64,000 nt of DNA, taken from assembly GCA_963920665.1 (NCBI GenBank), contig OY987270.1, forward strand, positions 20,548,019 through 20,612,018, in the 5' to 3' direction. Position numbers and translations under genes: made by a program. Source of the DNA: Straminergon stramineum. Its lineage: Eukaryota > Streptophyta > Bryopsida > Hypnales > Calliergonaceae. Of this stretch, positions 50,465 through 62,197 are shown in pieces. Positions within the stretch are counted from its first letter, which is position 1, and each line of letters opens with the position of its first letter. The notes below the pieces were generated by a model, which was not told the origin of the DNA, made no database searches, and saw nothing but the letters and a program-made list of their open reading frames with translations.

Positions 50465-52998
50465 TTAGGAATTACCACGCAGCTTTTGAAGCTCAACTTG
50501 CAAAGCTAGTTCACGGATACGTGAATCCTCACGTTGCTGCTCCATCCTCATGAGTTCCAAATCCAAACGGCGGGATTCAAGAGCAAACTGCTTCTGCGAT
50601 TGCTCTCTCAAAAGTTGTAGAAACTCATCTTGATGCGCCAATTGTATGTCCAATTTCTTCTCCATCAGTGCACGGTTTTGCTCTTGCATATCTCGAATGA
50701 ATTCTTGGAATGATTTTGGTTTCTTTTTCTTCTTTTTTAGCTGCCAATTGGGATTAGGTCTGCAGAGCGTTGTCTCAGGTACAGGTGTACCTGCACAGTC
50801 TACAATCCAACACATCAATGGTTATCAAACTTTTTTCTTATACGAATAGGACCTGCTTGCATTGATTAGCCACAACAACTTAACCCCTAAAGGACCAAGT
50901 TCAGAAAAATCCAGTTTGATTGATCATTGTGAGAAGTGATACCTTGAGAAGGAACTTGGGGAATTGGCTCCTGTTCTGCACAAATTTCTTCTTCGAAATT
51001 TGGCTCTTCATCTGCACTAGATTCCTCTTCTTCAGAGTTACCATCACCCCCTTGCTGAGCTATTGATTCATACAGTCTTTGCCCAGTAGAGGTGCTAGGT
51101 AGCATCTCTTGCATATTCTCTTTCATACCAGTCTCACCAATGTGTGGAGGATTGCCAACAACACTCTCAGACATGAATGATTTGACTTGGAAGTAAAACG
51201 GACAAATTGTGAGAACCTTCTCTCGGATCCCAACAATCCCCAATTTTTCATCAATAGAGGTTATCCCTTCACCTGTATTTCGCAAGTAGTCCTCTGCTTC
51301 TTTGAATTTCTTTTCCACGTACCTCATCTTACTCATTACCTGTTCCGGGGTTTTCTTTGTCTGCAATGTGTCCAAGAACTTTGAAATTAGACATGTTACC
51401 GCTTTTTTGGTGAGTCTGGAGGTGCTTGTGGATCCATTGGGGCTTTTGACCCCTGCAAACTTCCATCTGTCATAGTTTCCAGGCAACTCCAACCACCCAA
51501 ACAACTGTGCTTGACTGGTCTCAGTCCAAGCCTCGTACACAGATTTTTGAGGTGTTTCATGTAATGCATTGCCAACATCCATGTGACGAGAGGAGTTGGC
51601 CATGTCAGATTCTTGGGATGCCATCGAAGGACTCTGTGTTGGGTTACGTGGCCGCTTCCGTTGTCTGTCTTGTGAGGATTGGGGCTGTGCTACCGGAGAC
51701 TTCATGGAATTTGTAGAATCCATCTGCACAAGTGTACAAAACTAACCACATTAATTGCTTCACATCAAGATACATGATCGTAGACACATTGCACAACCTG
51801 ATGTTAAAGCAACTGATCCATACATTTATGAATAAATTTGATGCAAGGAAATGAAGGTCTAGCTTCACTTTTAGTGTGAACTCCTACTATAAACCATCAA
51901 GAGGAAATCTCCCAAATCATAATTCATATGAGGCTCTAATCATATGAGTGATGTAGAGGATCGGAAGGGAAAGACCTAGCAATGTCCTAACAGCCTAGGA
52001 AAAAATCCTACCGCAATCGTATTACTACTAGCATTTTCAAACATCATGTAAGAAATCTCTGCAATCATTGTTGCAATACAAAAATGAAACAAACTGACAT
52101 CATTCAAACTTACAATTACGAATCGAGTGAGACATGTGAGTTGCACAACATGTCTCAAACACTCAATTATTTCAAGTAAAAGACTACACTATGGGAGGTT
52201 ATAGATCACACACACGCTCAATATGACCAAATACTTCTTGCAAAATCAACCATTCTGATGGACGAAAATTTACTTGAAATCGGTCCTACACAAACAGAAA
52301 TGCTGCAAATGCGAAGAGATAGAGAAATTACCTTCCCCACTATTTCCAATTCACGACCAATTAGATCTGGAGCTTTTAAGTTGACCTGACATTTAAAAGG
52401 GACCGGCCAGACCTACAAAACAACCTCATCAAGTTTAGTATCAGTTGTTGAGTAGTAATATGCATATTCATGACTACCATTAGAACTTGGTTCATCTGGT
52501 ATAGTTTCACATAACAATTGACAGGGACCAAAAAACAAGCAACTCTCATTTCAAAAGTAACAGTCAAGGAGGAGGATCGCACTTGAAGCCCAAGAACCCT
52601 AACAGGCTTTTGTAAACCAGGAATCATGCAATCACGCCCAGCTACCTCCACATAAGCTTCCCGAACAAGACCATAACCAATTGGATCTGGATGCTGTATT
52701 CATCAACATAAGACCACTAATTCATTAACATATCTTTCAAAAACTAAAATCGGAATAAGAGCTTTTGTCACTATAAAAACTCCAAATAGTTTGTCTGATC
52801 CATAAGTATCCGAAATAACTCAGAAATTCGAGTCAACCGTTAGCAACATAATATTATAACCCTCCCATCCCAAATCAATATGAAAGATTCAATCAGCCAC
52901 AAACGCTGCCAAATTCGAATTGAGCAAATATGATTTGGCAAGCAGCTAGAATTAACAAGCTCGCTTCTTTCGCTGTCCTCATCCAACATCAATGACAT
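50465..52998 (-). CDS. Myb/SANT-like domain protein, possibly with upstream exons
   Basis: The firm part is two exons, 51723-50943 and 50790-50465, joined in phase. From MDSTNSMKSPV they encode about 368 residues: a basic, Ser/Pro-rich start; a trihelix-like domain (AWTETSQAQLFGWLELPGNY, later KAEDYLRNTGEG-type sequence and CPFYFQ); an acidic stretch; then KKKKKKPKSFQEF and a Gln/Glu/Arg-rich coiled coil. This architecture is known from Myb/SANT-like proteins related to Harbinger-type transposon helper proteins and from trihelix factors. Three small upstream exons (52998-52957, 52693-52583, 52412-52332) join in phase 0 and give MSLMLDEDSERSEL, GLVREAYVEVAGRD and VWPVPFKCQVNLKAPDLIG; I do not recognise them. 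They may belong to this gene, giving about 446 residues, or to a separate disrupted one. Confidence 0.7.
50880..50896. mobile_element. Solitary TTAA-element end inside an intron
   Basis: TTAACCCCTAAAGGACC, identical to the consensus terminus, sits in the 152-bp intron of the Myb/SANT-like gene with no partner end nearby. It may be a remnant of a deleted element. Confidence 0.6.
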
Positions 52999-54132
52999 CT
53001 GAAATGCGAACGATGATTACTTGTGCAAAATTTGCAGAATATATGTAAATCTCCTAACTGCTTAAATGATTTAGTAGATCTACATTTCACCCAACTGAAA
53101 CCATCCTGAACCATGTCATTTGGCAGTTTTCCAACAATTATCGAAGAAGTGCTTGAAGACTTTGATTTGTTCGAATTCACGTTTTCTGATTCGTTTTGTT
53201 CATATACCCAGGTTAACTTATACCCAGGTCAACTTCTGTGGTTGAATGTTATGGATTACATTGCAATCCCGCCCCGACCCCAAAATCATTACAACTCACA
53301 AATTCAAGTCACGAGACATCAAGAGACAGGAATTCTAAAAATAGATTGTTTTCGTGGGTGTTCGCTGTGCACAGCTTGCGATAACAGCAAAATTACTGAC
53401 CCTGCCACATACCTTGGGCTCCTGATAAACACAACCCCCTCTCCCTCTCACAATCGCACTTCCCTAACACAAATTGTGCGCGATTCTTGCTTGCTTGCCG
53501 TCTTAATTAGAGCTGGTGCTACTTCACTTTTCCTCTATCTCAGACCCGAAATCACAACCCAAACCCTAGCTCATTGTAATAAAAAAACAGGGACCTTAAT
53601 ACCTGCAGTCGAAGCGCAGCTATGCGCGCAGCCGCAACCAGTGCGAACGACGAAGCTCTCCAGCGACCTTGCTCTCCAACGACAGCCAGCGTGAAAACTT
53701 CAAAGGTAGCCAGAAAACTTCGCTCGCCAAACTTCTTCACGACCATTCGGAGGTGAAGAAAGGAAACTTCTCCATCTTCAGAGAATGGGCCCTCCGGAAT
53801 TCAAGGAGAGTGTGCCACGTCCCCATTCTCTGAAGATTGAGAATGGGGAGAAGAAGGCCTGACAACCCCTATTGAAGAATCGAATCCATTTTTCTAGAGG
53901 ACACTTCTGTCAAGATGTACAGAATGATCCACTTGGATGAACTCCACGCACGGATACTTAGTACTCATCCATCTCTGCGTCTCTCTCCCAAACCCAACGC
54001 TCAAAAACTGGCGCACTGCCACAGCACAACAGAGAGAACTCATAATCCTTCCCAAATTTTGTCCAACCTGCACAAGTATTGCCCAACCTGCACAAGTTCT
54101 TGAGTTGCACAGAAACGTAGTGGTAGGCAGCT
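52999..54132. promoter_or_regulatory. Divergent promoter region
   Basis: It lies between the minus-strand Myb/SANT-like gene and the plus-strand Tim17/22/23 gene. A stem of 17 pairs (53773-53789 with 53822-53839) containing ATCTTCAGAGAATGGG sits in the middle. A 193-codon plus-strand frame (53113-53694) has no domain and is rejected. A minus-strand frame near 53.1 kb reads DGFSWVK with a following C-x2-C and H-x3-H, faintly like WRKY or FLYWCH fingers; I do not call it. Confidence 0.4.
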
Positions 54133-56500
54133 ATGGCTTTGTCACGGAACGAAGGAGGCGACGAAACGAACACCTGGGCTACAACCGACTCCAACGAAAT
54201 TGTCCCCGACTCTTCCTCCTCTCCTTCCTCCCCCCAGGACAACCCGTGGAGCATCGGCGGACGCAATCACCCCACCTTCTGCTTCTTCAAGGGCGTCGCG
54301 GATGGACTCGCTGGAGGACTCATGGGCTCCGTCTTCGGATTCGGTAACGAATTCTCCCACGACTGGTTTTTTGCGAAGTTTGGCCGTGCATTGTTGTCGT
54401 CTTGGTCGTAATTGTGGGTTAGGGTTTTAGGTTTGGAGGTTTGGCGTCATCCTGGAAGTTTTCAATGTCAAGGTCTTTGCGATGTATTGTATTGATGCAT
54501 GCCACCTAATTGCGACATTTGCGTAGTTTACGTTATTAGAGTGGTCAGATTTTTGAGATGTTCTTCTTAACGAGTCAAAGAGGGTTTCAGCGCACCAAAG
54601 AATGCATTATTTGGATACCATATGCAAAAGTTATAAGGGTTTAAAGTTTGAATGGGAGATGATCTTAAAACTGATATGAGTTTGAGTTTCGATGTTGAGG
54701 TGGTGCACATTCTCAAAATCAATGTGCGCTTATTGTGCAAGATTTTGGAGTGTTGTATTTGGGTGCGGTTACTTTAGTTGATGCGAGAGGGTTACGGTGG
54801 GTGTAGTTAAGGTGTGCTGGAATGGCTTATGATGAGAGCCGGAAATCTTGGTCAGTGGAAGAGCTACGCTTAATACCCCATACACTGTGAACGACAGTAT
54901 CTTTGAGGGGCCACTGTAAAGTATATTTATCAAATTTAGTTTGGTGAATTTGATCGCCTTGGAAGCTGCAAAGTAGTTTTCAAACGTTATTTTTGAGAGT
55001 GGTATCAAGTTTTCACCCTCTGCAATGGATCACCCACAGTATTTGGTGTTTTTAGTGTAGCACTGTGTCTGAGTCAAGAAATGAAGCAGTTGAATGCTGA
55101 AATTTGCAAGAATCAATGGTCTTTGCAATTCATGGTTTTCAGTTGCCAGATGGCAGCAGATTGAGAGTCAATCTGCTGTCAATGCTTGTTTTGAGAAGGT
55201 TGTTTCAAACCTCATTGAGCAGAGTCTAGTTTTGAATTTCCTTTAGGTCTTTGAATTGCACACAATGATGCATTTAGGAGTTAGAGGTTCGTGTTCTGTA
55301 TGGATATGACATTTTTAGGCATTCAACTACAGGTGATGGTGTAATATGTGAAGTTCAAGTTGGAGTAATATGTAATATGTCAATGATGCAGGGGCGGGGC
55401 TGTTTAAGAAGCAAGGATTTAAGGGAGCTTTGATGGAGGGTGGCTCATCTGCCAAGGTCGTAGCTTGTATCATTACAATGTTATTGTTGTGTAGTCTCTG
55501 GCTGTCAGCAAATGGCTTTTTTATGTCATACCAATTATTTCTGGATTTGTGACATTCTTGCAGAGACGTTTTGTATCAATATGTTAAAGGAGTGACATTT
55601 TTTTTACTGGTGCGCACGTGTATTTCCTCATTCAACTTGTGTCTGAGTGACCTCTGGTTTGTGTGGGTTTTGCAGACTTTTACAATTTTATCGGGGGTAC
55701 ACAGCATTGTCTCATGCTACTTGAGAAAGGTTCGAGGCAAAGAAGACGGTAAGTATCTATTATCTAGGTGAAGCTCAATTTTGCTTAGATGGCCAAAAGT
55801 GCTTGCCTTCATGTTTGTAGGAGTTGAAATGAATCGTTTAGGAAGTTCCAGAGAAGGTAACAAAATGCAGGATTAGAAAGAAGAACTAATACCCTTCATT
55901 TTTTAATGATGGAAATATGTTACGAAAGTTACTGTGATCAACTATTAGCTTCCAAGTGAACTCTCTATGTCTAGCTTGGTTACTTCGAGTTTAACAATGC
56001 ATTTGTTTGGAATGATTTTCTCAAGCTAGTTTCTCACAGTAGTTTGTATTTTTTGGGTGCTTGCCACAGCTTGGAACGCTGGAATTGCTGGTTGCGCGAC
56101 TGGTTTGGCACTAAGCACCCCTGGTAAGTCTTCCAGTACACAGCACGTGATACATTTGAGTGTGAATTTATGCTTAGAATGTTCCTTCTTTTCATGATGA
56201 ATGATTCGTCTTTTATTCTGTTGCCATGTCGTTTCAGGAACACCACAAGCATTGGCACAGAGCTGTCTTAGTTTTGGAGCATTTTCCTTCATTTTGGAAT
56301 ACATGAATCAAACGCGGCCTGCCTTCGCAGCAACAGTCTCCTCTCAACCTAGCTCGCAACCGCAAATCCACGTCAACAATCATCTCCACTTGCATCTTAA
56401 TTTACCAGTTTTGCCCCCTTTCACACTGCCCCCTCTCTCATTCTCAGGCCCTTTGTCTTTCCTGAACCAAGAATTGGGAGGAAGGGCAAGGCCTTTGTAA
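54133..56500 (+). CDS. Tim17/Tim22/Tim23 family membrane protein, 5 exons
   Basis: Exons: 54133-54343, 55392-55456, 55676-55748, 56070-56123, 56238-56500; all joins keep frame and yield 221 residues. After a polar, Ser-rich N-terminus ([15 protein letters not shown]) come Gly/Ala-rich hydrophobic segments typical of the family: [57 protein letters not shown] and [18 protein letters not shown]. The segment carrying R-x2-RGKED followed by [11 protein letters not shown] resembles the family signature. Such proteins are translocase channels or related proteins of the mitochondrial inner membrane or plastid envelope; which applies here is not decidable. The C-terminal 65 residues are Pro/Leu-rich with repeated His and look lineage-specific. 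Confidence 0.88.
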
Positions 56501-57400
56501 GTCTTGTACCATCAGCTCGTAGTGTTGTAGCAGGAACTCTCTTTTTATAAGACTTTGTTTGCATACCCAAGAGTCTCACTTTTTCCTGTTTCTGAATTTA
56601 TGATGCGTGGCTTATTTCATGTAGTAGCTATTAATATCTTATGTTTTAAATTAGGTAAATATACCTATAGTAGGTTATCTTAAATGCACACAAAAATAAT
56701 CTTTGATAATGAGTACATATTAAAAATGGGAAATTACACAACATTAGCATTGTGAACTCTCATAGTTGTTTTAGATCATGTATTTAAGAAACTTTGAAAG
56801 CTTGTAACTTTTGCATATACAAAATAAGAACCTATTCAAACTTACTCATTGATGCAATAATTCTTGTTGTACGTAAACAAACAATTATAAGAACATATCC
56901 AACCTTTCTCATTTTGCTCAAACCTATCCATTTGTATTTCATCCTTACTCTAAATGTCAAAGAATTGGTGGGAAACTCTAAAATGGATGACAAAGTGCTT
57001 TAGGCCATTGTTTTGTCAAATGTCAAATATATTCTCATTCAATGTGAAGCAATTCTTTAATCTTCATGCCCTACGAGTATTGGCATCTAATGGGTGGATT
57101 ATGAAGGTTTTCAAGAGGTGCTTGTAGGAGTTTCAAAAAATGGAAGAACTTTTGTTGCTTCATGATTTTTGTGTAAGGTTCTTAATGTGGATGCAAGTGG
57201 AAATGGGAGGAGATACAAAATTTGCAAAAATAAAGTCCATATGTCTAGATTCTTAAATGTCCAAAATTTATTTTGTCTAATTTTACATTCCAAATTCTAC
57301 ATTTTACATTTTCCATCTTTCTAGAGAATGGGAGGTAAAAAATAACCTTTATATTTGAACAATTTGATTGAATTGAGGTAAATAATATGTTCAAACAATA
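56501..57400. other. 3' flank and AT-rich spacer
   Basis: It probably holds the 3' untranslated region of the Tim17/22/23 gene, then AT-rich spacer. No exon is recognised. Confidence 0.4.
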
Positions 57401-57407
57401 TATAAGC

Positions 57408-57800
57408 AAAAATGTCTACATCTACATGCCCTTCCTTTTCATAGACTCTTCATAGATTAACAGCTGAACATTTTGGTATGATCTAGTTGATGAAAATGAG
57501 GTACTTATATATTTGGACAAAGATATAAGCCCAAATGTGTCAAAATGTCCATATCTATAGGATGTTTTTTTCATAGATTCTTCATAGATTAACAACTGAC
57601 CCTTTTGCTACAACCCAATTGATGAAAATAAGGTAAATAGTGTACTTGGACATAGATATAAGCCCAAATGTGTCAAAATGTCCATATCTATAGGATGTTT
57701 TTTTCATAGATTCTTCATAGATTAACAACTGACCCTTTTGCTACAACCCAATTGATGAAAATAAGGTAAATAGTGTACTTGGACATAGATATAAGCCAAA
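57408..57800. repeat. 133-bp tandem repeat, about three copies
   Basis: Copies start near 57408, 57541 and 57674. The last two are almost identical, including CCATATCTATAGGATG, CATAGATTCTTCATAGATTA and ACCCTTTTGCTACAACCCAA. The first is more diverged, so the array grew recently by duplication of the second unit. Confidence 0.9.
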
Positions 57801-57839
57801 CTGTACAAAAATTCCAGTAAAGACTCCAGTGTTAAAGGA

Positions 57840-59033
57840 TTAATCTTGGAAGGACATTGCGGACTATAATGGTTCGATGGATGACTTCATTGTTGATTAT
57901 AGAAAAAGAGAGTGTACCCATTGGTCCAATAATTGGAGAATTTTGGTGATATGGGGGCTATGTCCTTACAGTATTAACCCTTAACCCCTAAACGACGCAG
58001 TAAACGATTTTTGTCTGATGAACGTCAAGGAATTCTCCTATGTAGGACAAAATTACAACTTTTCATCCTCGGAATTAGGGGTGGAAAAGGGAGATCTTCT
58101 ACATTAGTTTGACTCTCAATGAATATTTCTAATTTTTTTAAAGTAGATGATGTCACATGGTTCGAAAATGCCTCATTTCCGAGGACACCAGCCCGACGTT
58201 CAAGAATTAAAGGATGGATTGGTGACCATGGAAATCCTTCCTTTTGGAACTGTGTGCCATCATCTACTTTAAAAAAATAAAAAATATTCATTGAAAGTCA
58301 TACTATTATAGAAGACCTATCCTTTTCTCACAAAATTTCGAAGATGAATAGTCGTAGTTTTGTCCTATGTGGAGAGATTCTTTGTCATCCATCGAACACA
58401 AAATGTCCGCTTCGACGTTTAACCCTTAAACGTTGACACGGATGTTTTGTGTCCGATGGATGACAAGGAATTCTCTTGTGTAGGACAAAAGTTCAACTAA
58501 TCATCCTTGGAATTTTGTGTGGAAAGAGAAGATCTTCTATAGTACTTTGACCTCCAATATGTATTTTTTATTTTTTTAAAGTAGATGATGTCACACGGTT
58601 CCAAAAGGCATGATTTCCACGGTCACTAGTCCGTCCTGTAAGGGTTAAGACTTAACCCATAAACGCCGATGCGGACGTTTTTCGTCCGATGAATAACAAG
58701 AAAGTAATCTGTAGGAAGTAGGAATGCAGTTTTTCAACCATTTTTTTTTTAACACAATTGTGGAGACGTGCTGCATCTTGGAGGGCCAAAAATACTGTCA
58801 TTCGGATGCATTCATAATTTTAGGGAGCATAGACATGGAGGACAGAACACGGAAATACCTGTGCACGGTGTTAGGTCGTAGGCTGCCCTCCTACAATTTT
58901 CATGAGGGCAACGAGAGTTCCCCTTTCTTTGGTACTGTTCATGAACGTGTTTCTCTCCCACGGTCAGTGCACAATGAACAGTACGCAGCCCGCCTTTCCC
59001 CCGCGGGGACCAGTCCGTCGTTTTAGGGGTTAA
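57840..59033. mobile_element. TTAA-element cluster upstream of the cpSRP43 gene
   Basis: The outermost clear pair is TTAACCCCTAAACGACG at 57981 and CGTCGTTTTAGGGGTTAA ending at 59033, a 1053-bp unit. Inside are further ends near 58420, 58647 and 58651. The internal palindrome around GACGTTTAACCCTTAAACG (about 58380-58460) and the CATCTACTTT, GGAAATC and GGATGACTTCATTG blocks match the cluster at 7.2-7.9 kb. Order is shuffled, so several elements are nested or broken. Confidence 0.65.
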
Positions 59034-59280
59034 GACCCTCCTCAAATGTCTGGGTAAGAACCAAACAACCCAATGAAACCCCGCCGCCTGGACCGCCAGC
59101 TTATCCAGTTTCGCCCCATCCACAGTTCCACACCTTGCCCGAGCTTCCCCCAATTCCATTGTCGTCTCGCACCGCAGCTTCAGATTCCTCTCACAGCTTT
59201 CCAAGCTCCCATGAAAATCTCCGCTTGCTCGCAAATCTCTCCATCACCTTGACATCCCCCACCTCCCCCCGGAGGCCGCC

Positions 59281-62197
59281 ATGGCTGCAATGGCTGCAAT
59301 GGCCGCCCTCCAAGCCCCCACAACCGCAACAATCCCAAAGGAAGCTCCGTCACTGGCTTCTTCGTCTTCTTCGTCGTCTTCATCTTCCACTTCTCTGTTT
59401 GCCATTTCAAAATTGCGCTCCTTCAATTCCAATTTACGAGCGCAGACTTGGATGCCGAGCTCGAGAGCGCCCCTGGTGGCGGTGCGCGCGCAAGTGGAGA
59501 AAAGCTCCGTGCAGGAGCGAAGTGTGGACGAGAAGGACCGGGATTTGGTGGCGTCGCAGCTAGGATTCCAGGACCAGATTGTAGAGGAGGGAACCGAGGA
59601 CGAAACCGAGGAGGAAACGGAGGATTATGGCGCGGATGCGGGTGACGATGCGGCGTTTCATGGTGCGGGAGGGGAGGAGAATTACGGCGAAGTGAACAAG
59701 ATTCTGGCGAGTCGGGTGGTGGAGGGGGAGACGCAGTACTTGATTGAGTGGAAGGATGAGCATTTGGAGAGCTGGGAGCCGCAGGCTAACATTGCCAGGT
59801 TTGTTTGGGGTTGTTGTTGTTGCGCTATCCTTGCTGGAAATTTTTGTTTTGGATGGGAGTATGGTACTGAGGGTTTTGTGATCTTCTGGATTGAAACGAA
59901 GGACGTTATGAAGTTTTGGTTTCTGATTTCCTGGGATTTTGAACTGATAACTATGACGTAGTTTGAATGTGTGAACAGCGTGGGAAGTGTGGGAAGTGCG
60001 GGAAGCATGAGTTGTTGTAATAAAGAGGTTTGAGTTAATTAGGGTTTGAAACTCTGCATGGGGAACGTAAGGCGTTGTGAGAAAGGATGGTCGCAACATT
60101 CGTTGATTGGCTGCGTGCAGCGACGTCTCTTTTGGGATGGCGTACTTCTGTCTGGGAAGTTTTAGAACGGGTTTTCTGCATTATTTTTTTTGGGAAGAGG
60201 GTTCATGGATTTCGAAGAGTGTTTTGAATGTGGTAAGAGACGGAACAATGAGCTTTAATATTAATACTTCACGTAGAGAACTCATTTCCTGGCTTACAGC
60301 GGTTTTGTTTGGTTTCCAGTGTTAGACTGGATTTTTTTGGTTTGCGTGGTTCTTTCTCCCATTTTCGAGATGATTTCAAGGCGCTAGATATGTAATATTT
60401 TGGATAATGTATTGTTGAATTTTGAAGAGTAGTAGGGTCCAATCTCAAACATAGACTACCTCTTGAACCGTGAGTTTTGCATATACAACAAGGATGTCAG
60501 AGTTCTCAACGCCCTTTGTGAAACTCTCCTCTTTCTTTCGATTTTGAGTCTGGCATGATTCTGAGTCCCGAATTCTATTGCGGAATACTAGACCTTCTGT
60601 AGAGTTTTGTAGGCTCGTTTCAGAAATCCCCCCTCATACAGCATGCAAGTCTCGCATTCTTACACCGTGGTGAAGCATTTTTGACTTATAGAACCTAGAA
60701 GTATCTGATGTCTTACAAGTCTCATGTTTGAATAATACTTGCATTCTAAACGAGTGACTCTGGAAATGGAACCTATGTAAATGGGTTCTTACCTTGCTTC
60801 TGTTTTGTAAATTTTAGAACCAGTATTGCATTAGTTTTCTCTGGAAGAGGGTTCCTCGTTGATGCCACAAGAGACAGAATGATGAGCTTGAATATTATCA
60901 TTTTGAATCTGCTTCAAATTTGTGAGGGAGCTTGTCCACCTCTGAGAAACGCATACTTTTTTTTGGAGTGTGTTGCAGAGATTTGGTAGGGGAGTTCGAG
61001 ACGCCATGGTGGCAAGCCGCGAAGAAAGCCGAGGACCAGAAGTTGAAGGAACTTCTGGAGTACGAGGGTCGGGACGTGAACTCCATCGACGAGAACAGCC
61101 GGACGGCGTTGTTTTTCGCCGCAGGATTGGGCTCTGAGAAGTGTGTGAAGTTGCTGCTGGAAGAAGGGGCGGATGTGCACTGGAAAGACCAGGACGGTTA
61201 CACTGCGTTGCACATCGCCGCTGGCTATGTCCACACCAGTGTTGTGAAAGCTTTGTTAGAATTTGGGGCAGACCCTGAACAAGAAGACAACAAGGGGCGT
61301 TCATCCTTACTCCTCGCTCAAGAGCTTTTGCAGAGAACGCCTCGCGCCAACCCCATGCAATTTGCACGGAGGATGGCGTTGGATCAGGTGCGCTCCAATC
61401 CTTGCATGATGTTTTAGCCATTTACCTCTAGATTTACCGTTTTCTTGAGCGTTTTCTAGCAAGATGTAAACATGAACTTGCCTCTGCAGAACGATTCCAT
61501 CCTTTCAAATCCTTTCATGATGTTTTGCCACTGATCTGTGGATTCATCATTGTGATTGTTTCTTCTGCAAGATCGACATGATCTTGCCTCTGAGGAATGA
61601 TTTCATCTTGCTTTATGATTTTCCATTTGCCTCTAGATTCATCATTGCGAGCGTTTCCTCAGCACGGTGGAATCAAAATCACTTGATCTTGCCTAGGGAA
61701 ATGATCAGCAAGAGCATTATCATTTTTTGGCTTGTTGAAGTGCGCGGATTTTTCTTTTCCATACCGAAATCTTGAATGCAGTTGTGAGCATTCTACGATT
61801 CTCTAAAGGTGAGAAATGCATGTTTTGGTTGTCTCTTGAAACGCAGATTGTGAAGCTACTTGATGAGGCAACCTACGACGACGTGGAGGTGGAGAAAATC
61901 CTTGACAAGCGGATAGATGCGAAGGGCATGACCGAGTACATGGTGAAATGGAGCGACGACTCCGAAGAGAGTTGGGAGCCTGCCGTGAACATTGGCGAAG
62001 ACTTGATCAAAGATTACGAGGAAGGGCTAGAATATGGCATTGCTGAGAGAATCGTAGAGAAGCGAGAAGTGGACGGGAAGCCTGAATACCTCGTGCAATG
62101 GGCAGACTCGGCGGAGGATACGTGGGAACCGGTTGAGAACATTGCAGATGAAATCATTGCTGAGTTTGAAAATCAGCAAAAAGTAGAGTCAGGGTGA
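59281..62197 (+). CDS. CAO: Chloroplast signal recognition particle 43 kDa protein, 3 exons
   Basis: Exons: 59281-59798, 60979-61387, 61847-62197, all in frame, 425 residues. The first about 70 residues are Ala/Ser-rich and act as a plastid transit peptide. Then come an acidic linker; chromodomain 1 (about 138-173, [28 protein letters not shown]); ankyrin repeats (about 180-305, with [21 protein letters not shown] and [21 protein letters not shown]); and chromodomains 2 and 3 ([20 protein letters not shown] and [19 protein letters not shown]). This domain order is specific to cpSRP43. In the stroma it binds cpSRP54 and delivers light-harvesting chlorophyll proteins to the Alb3 insertase, also acting as their chaperone. 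Domain order and length fit a complete protein. Confidence 0.97.

Noticed and set aside
53113..53694. 193-codon plus-strand frame
   Set aside because: No domain, no splice context, and it lies across the divergent promoter region of two better-supported genes.
59560..60099. 179-codon minus-strand frame
   Set aside because: Antisense to exon 1 and intron 1 of the cpSRP43 gene, with no domain of its own.
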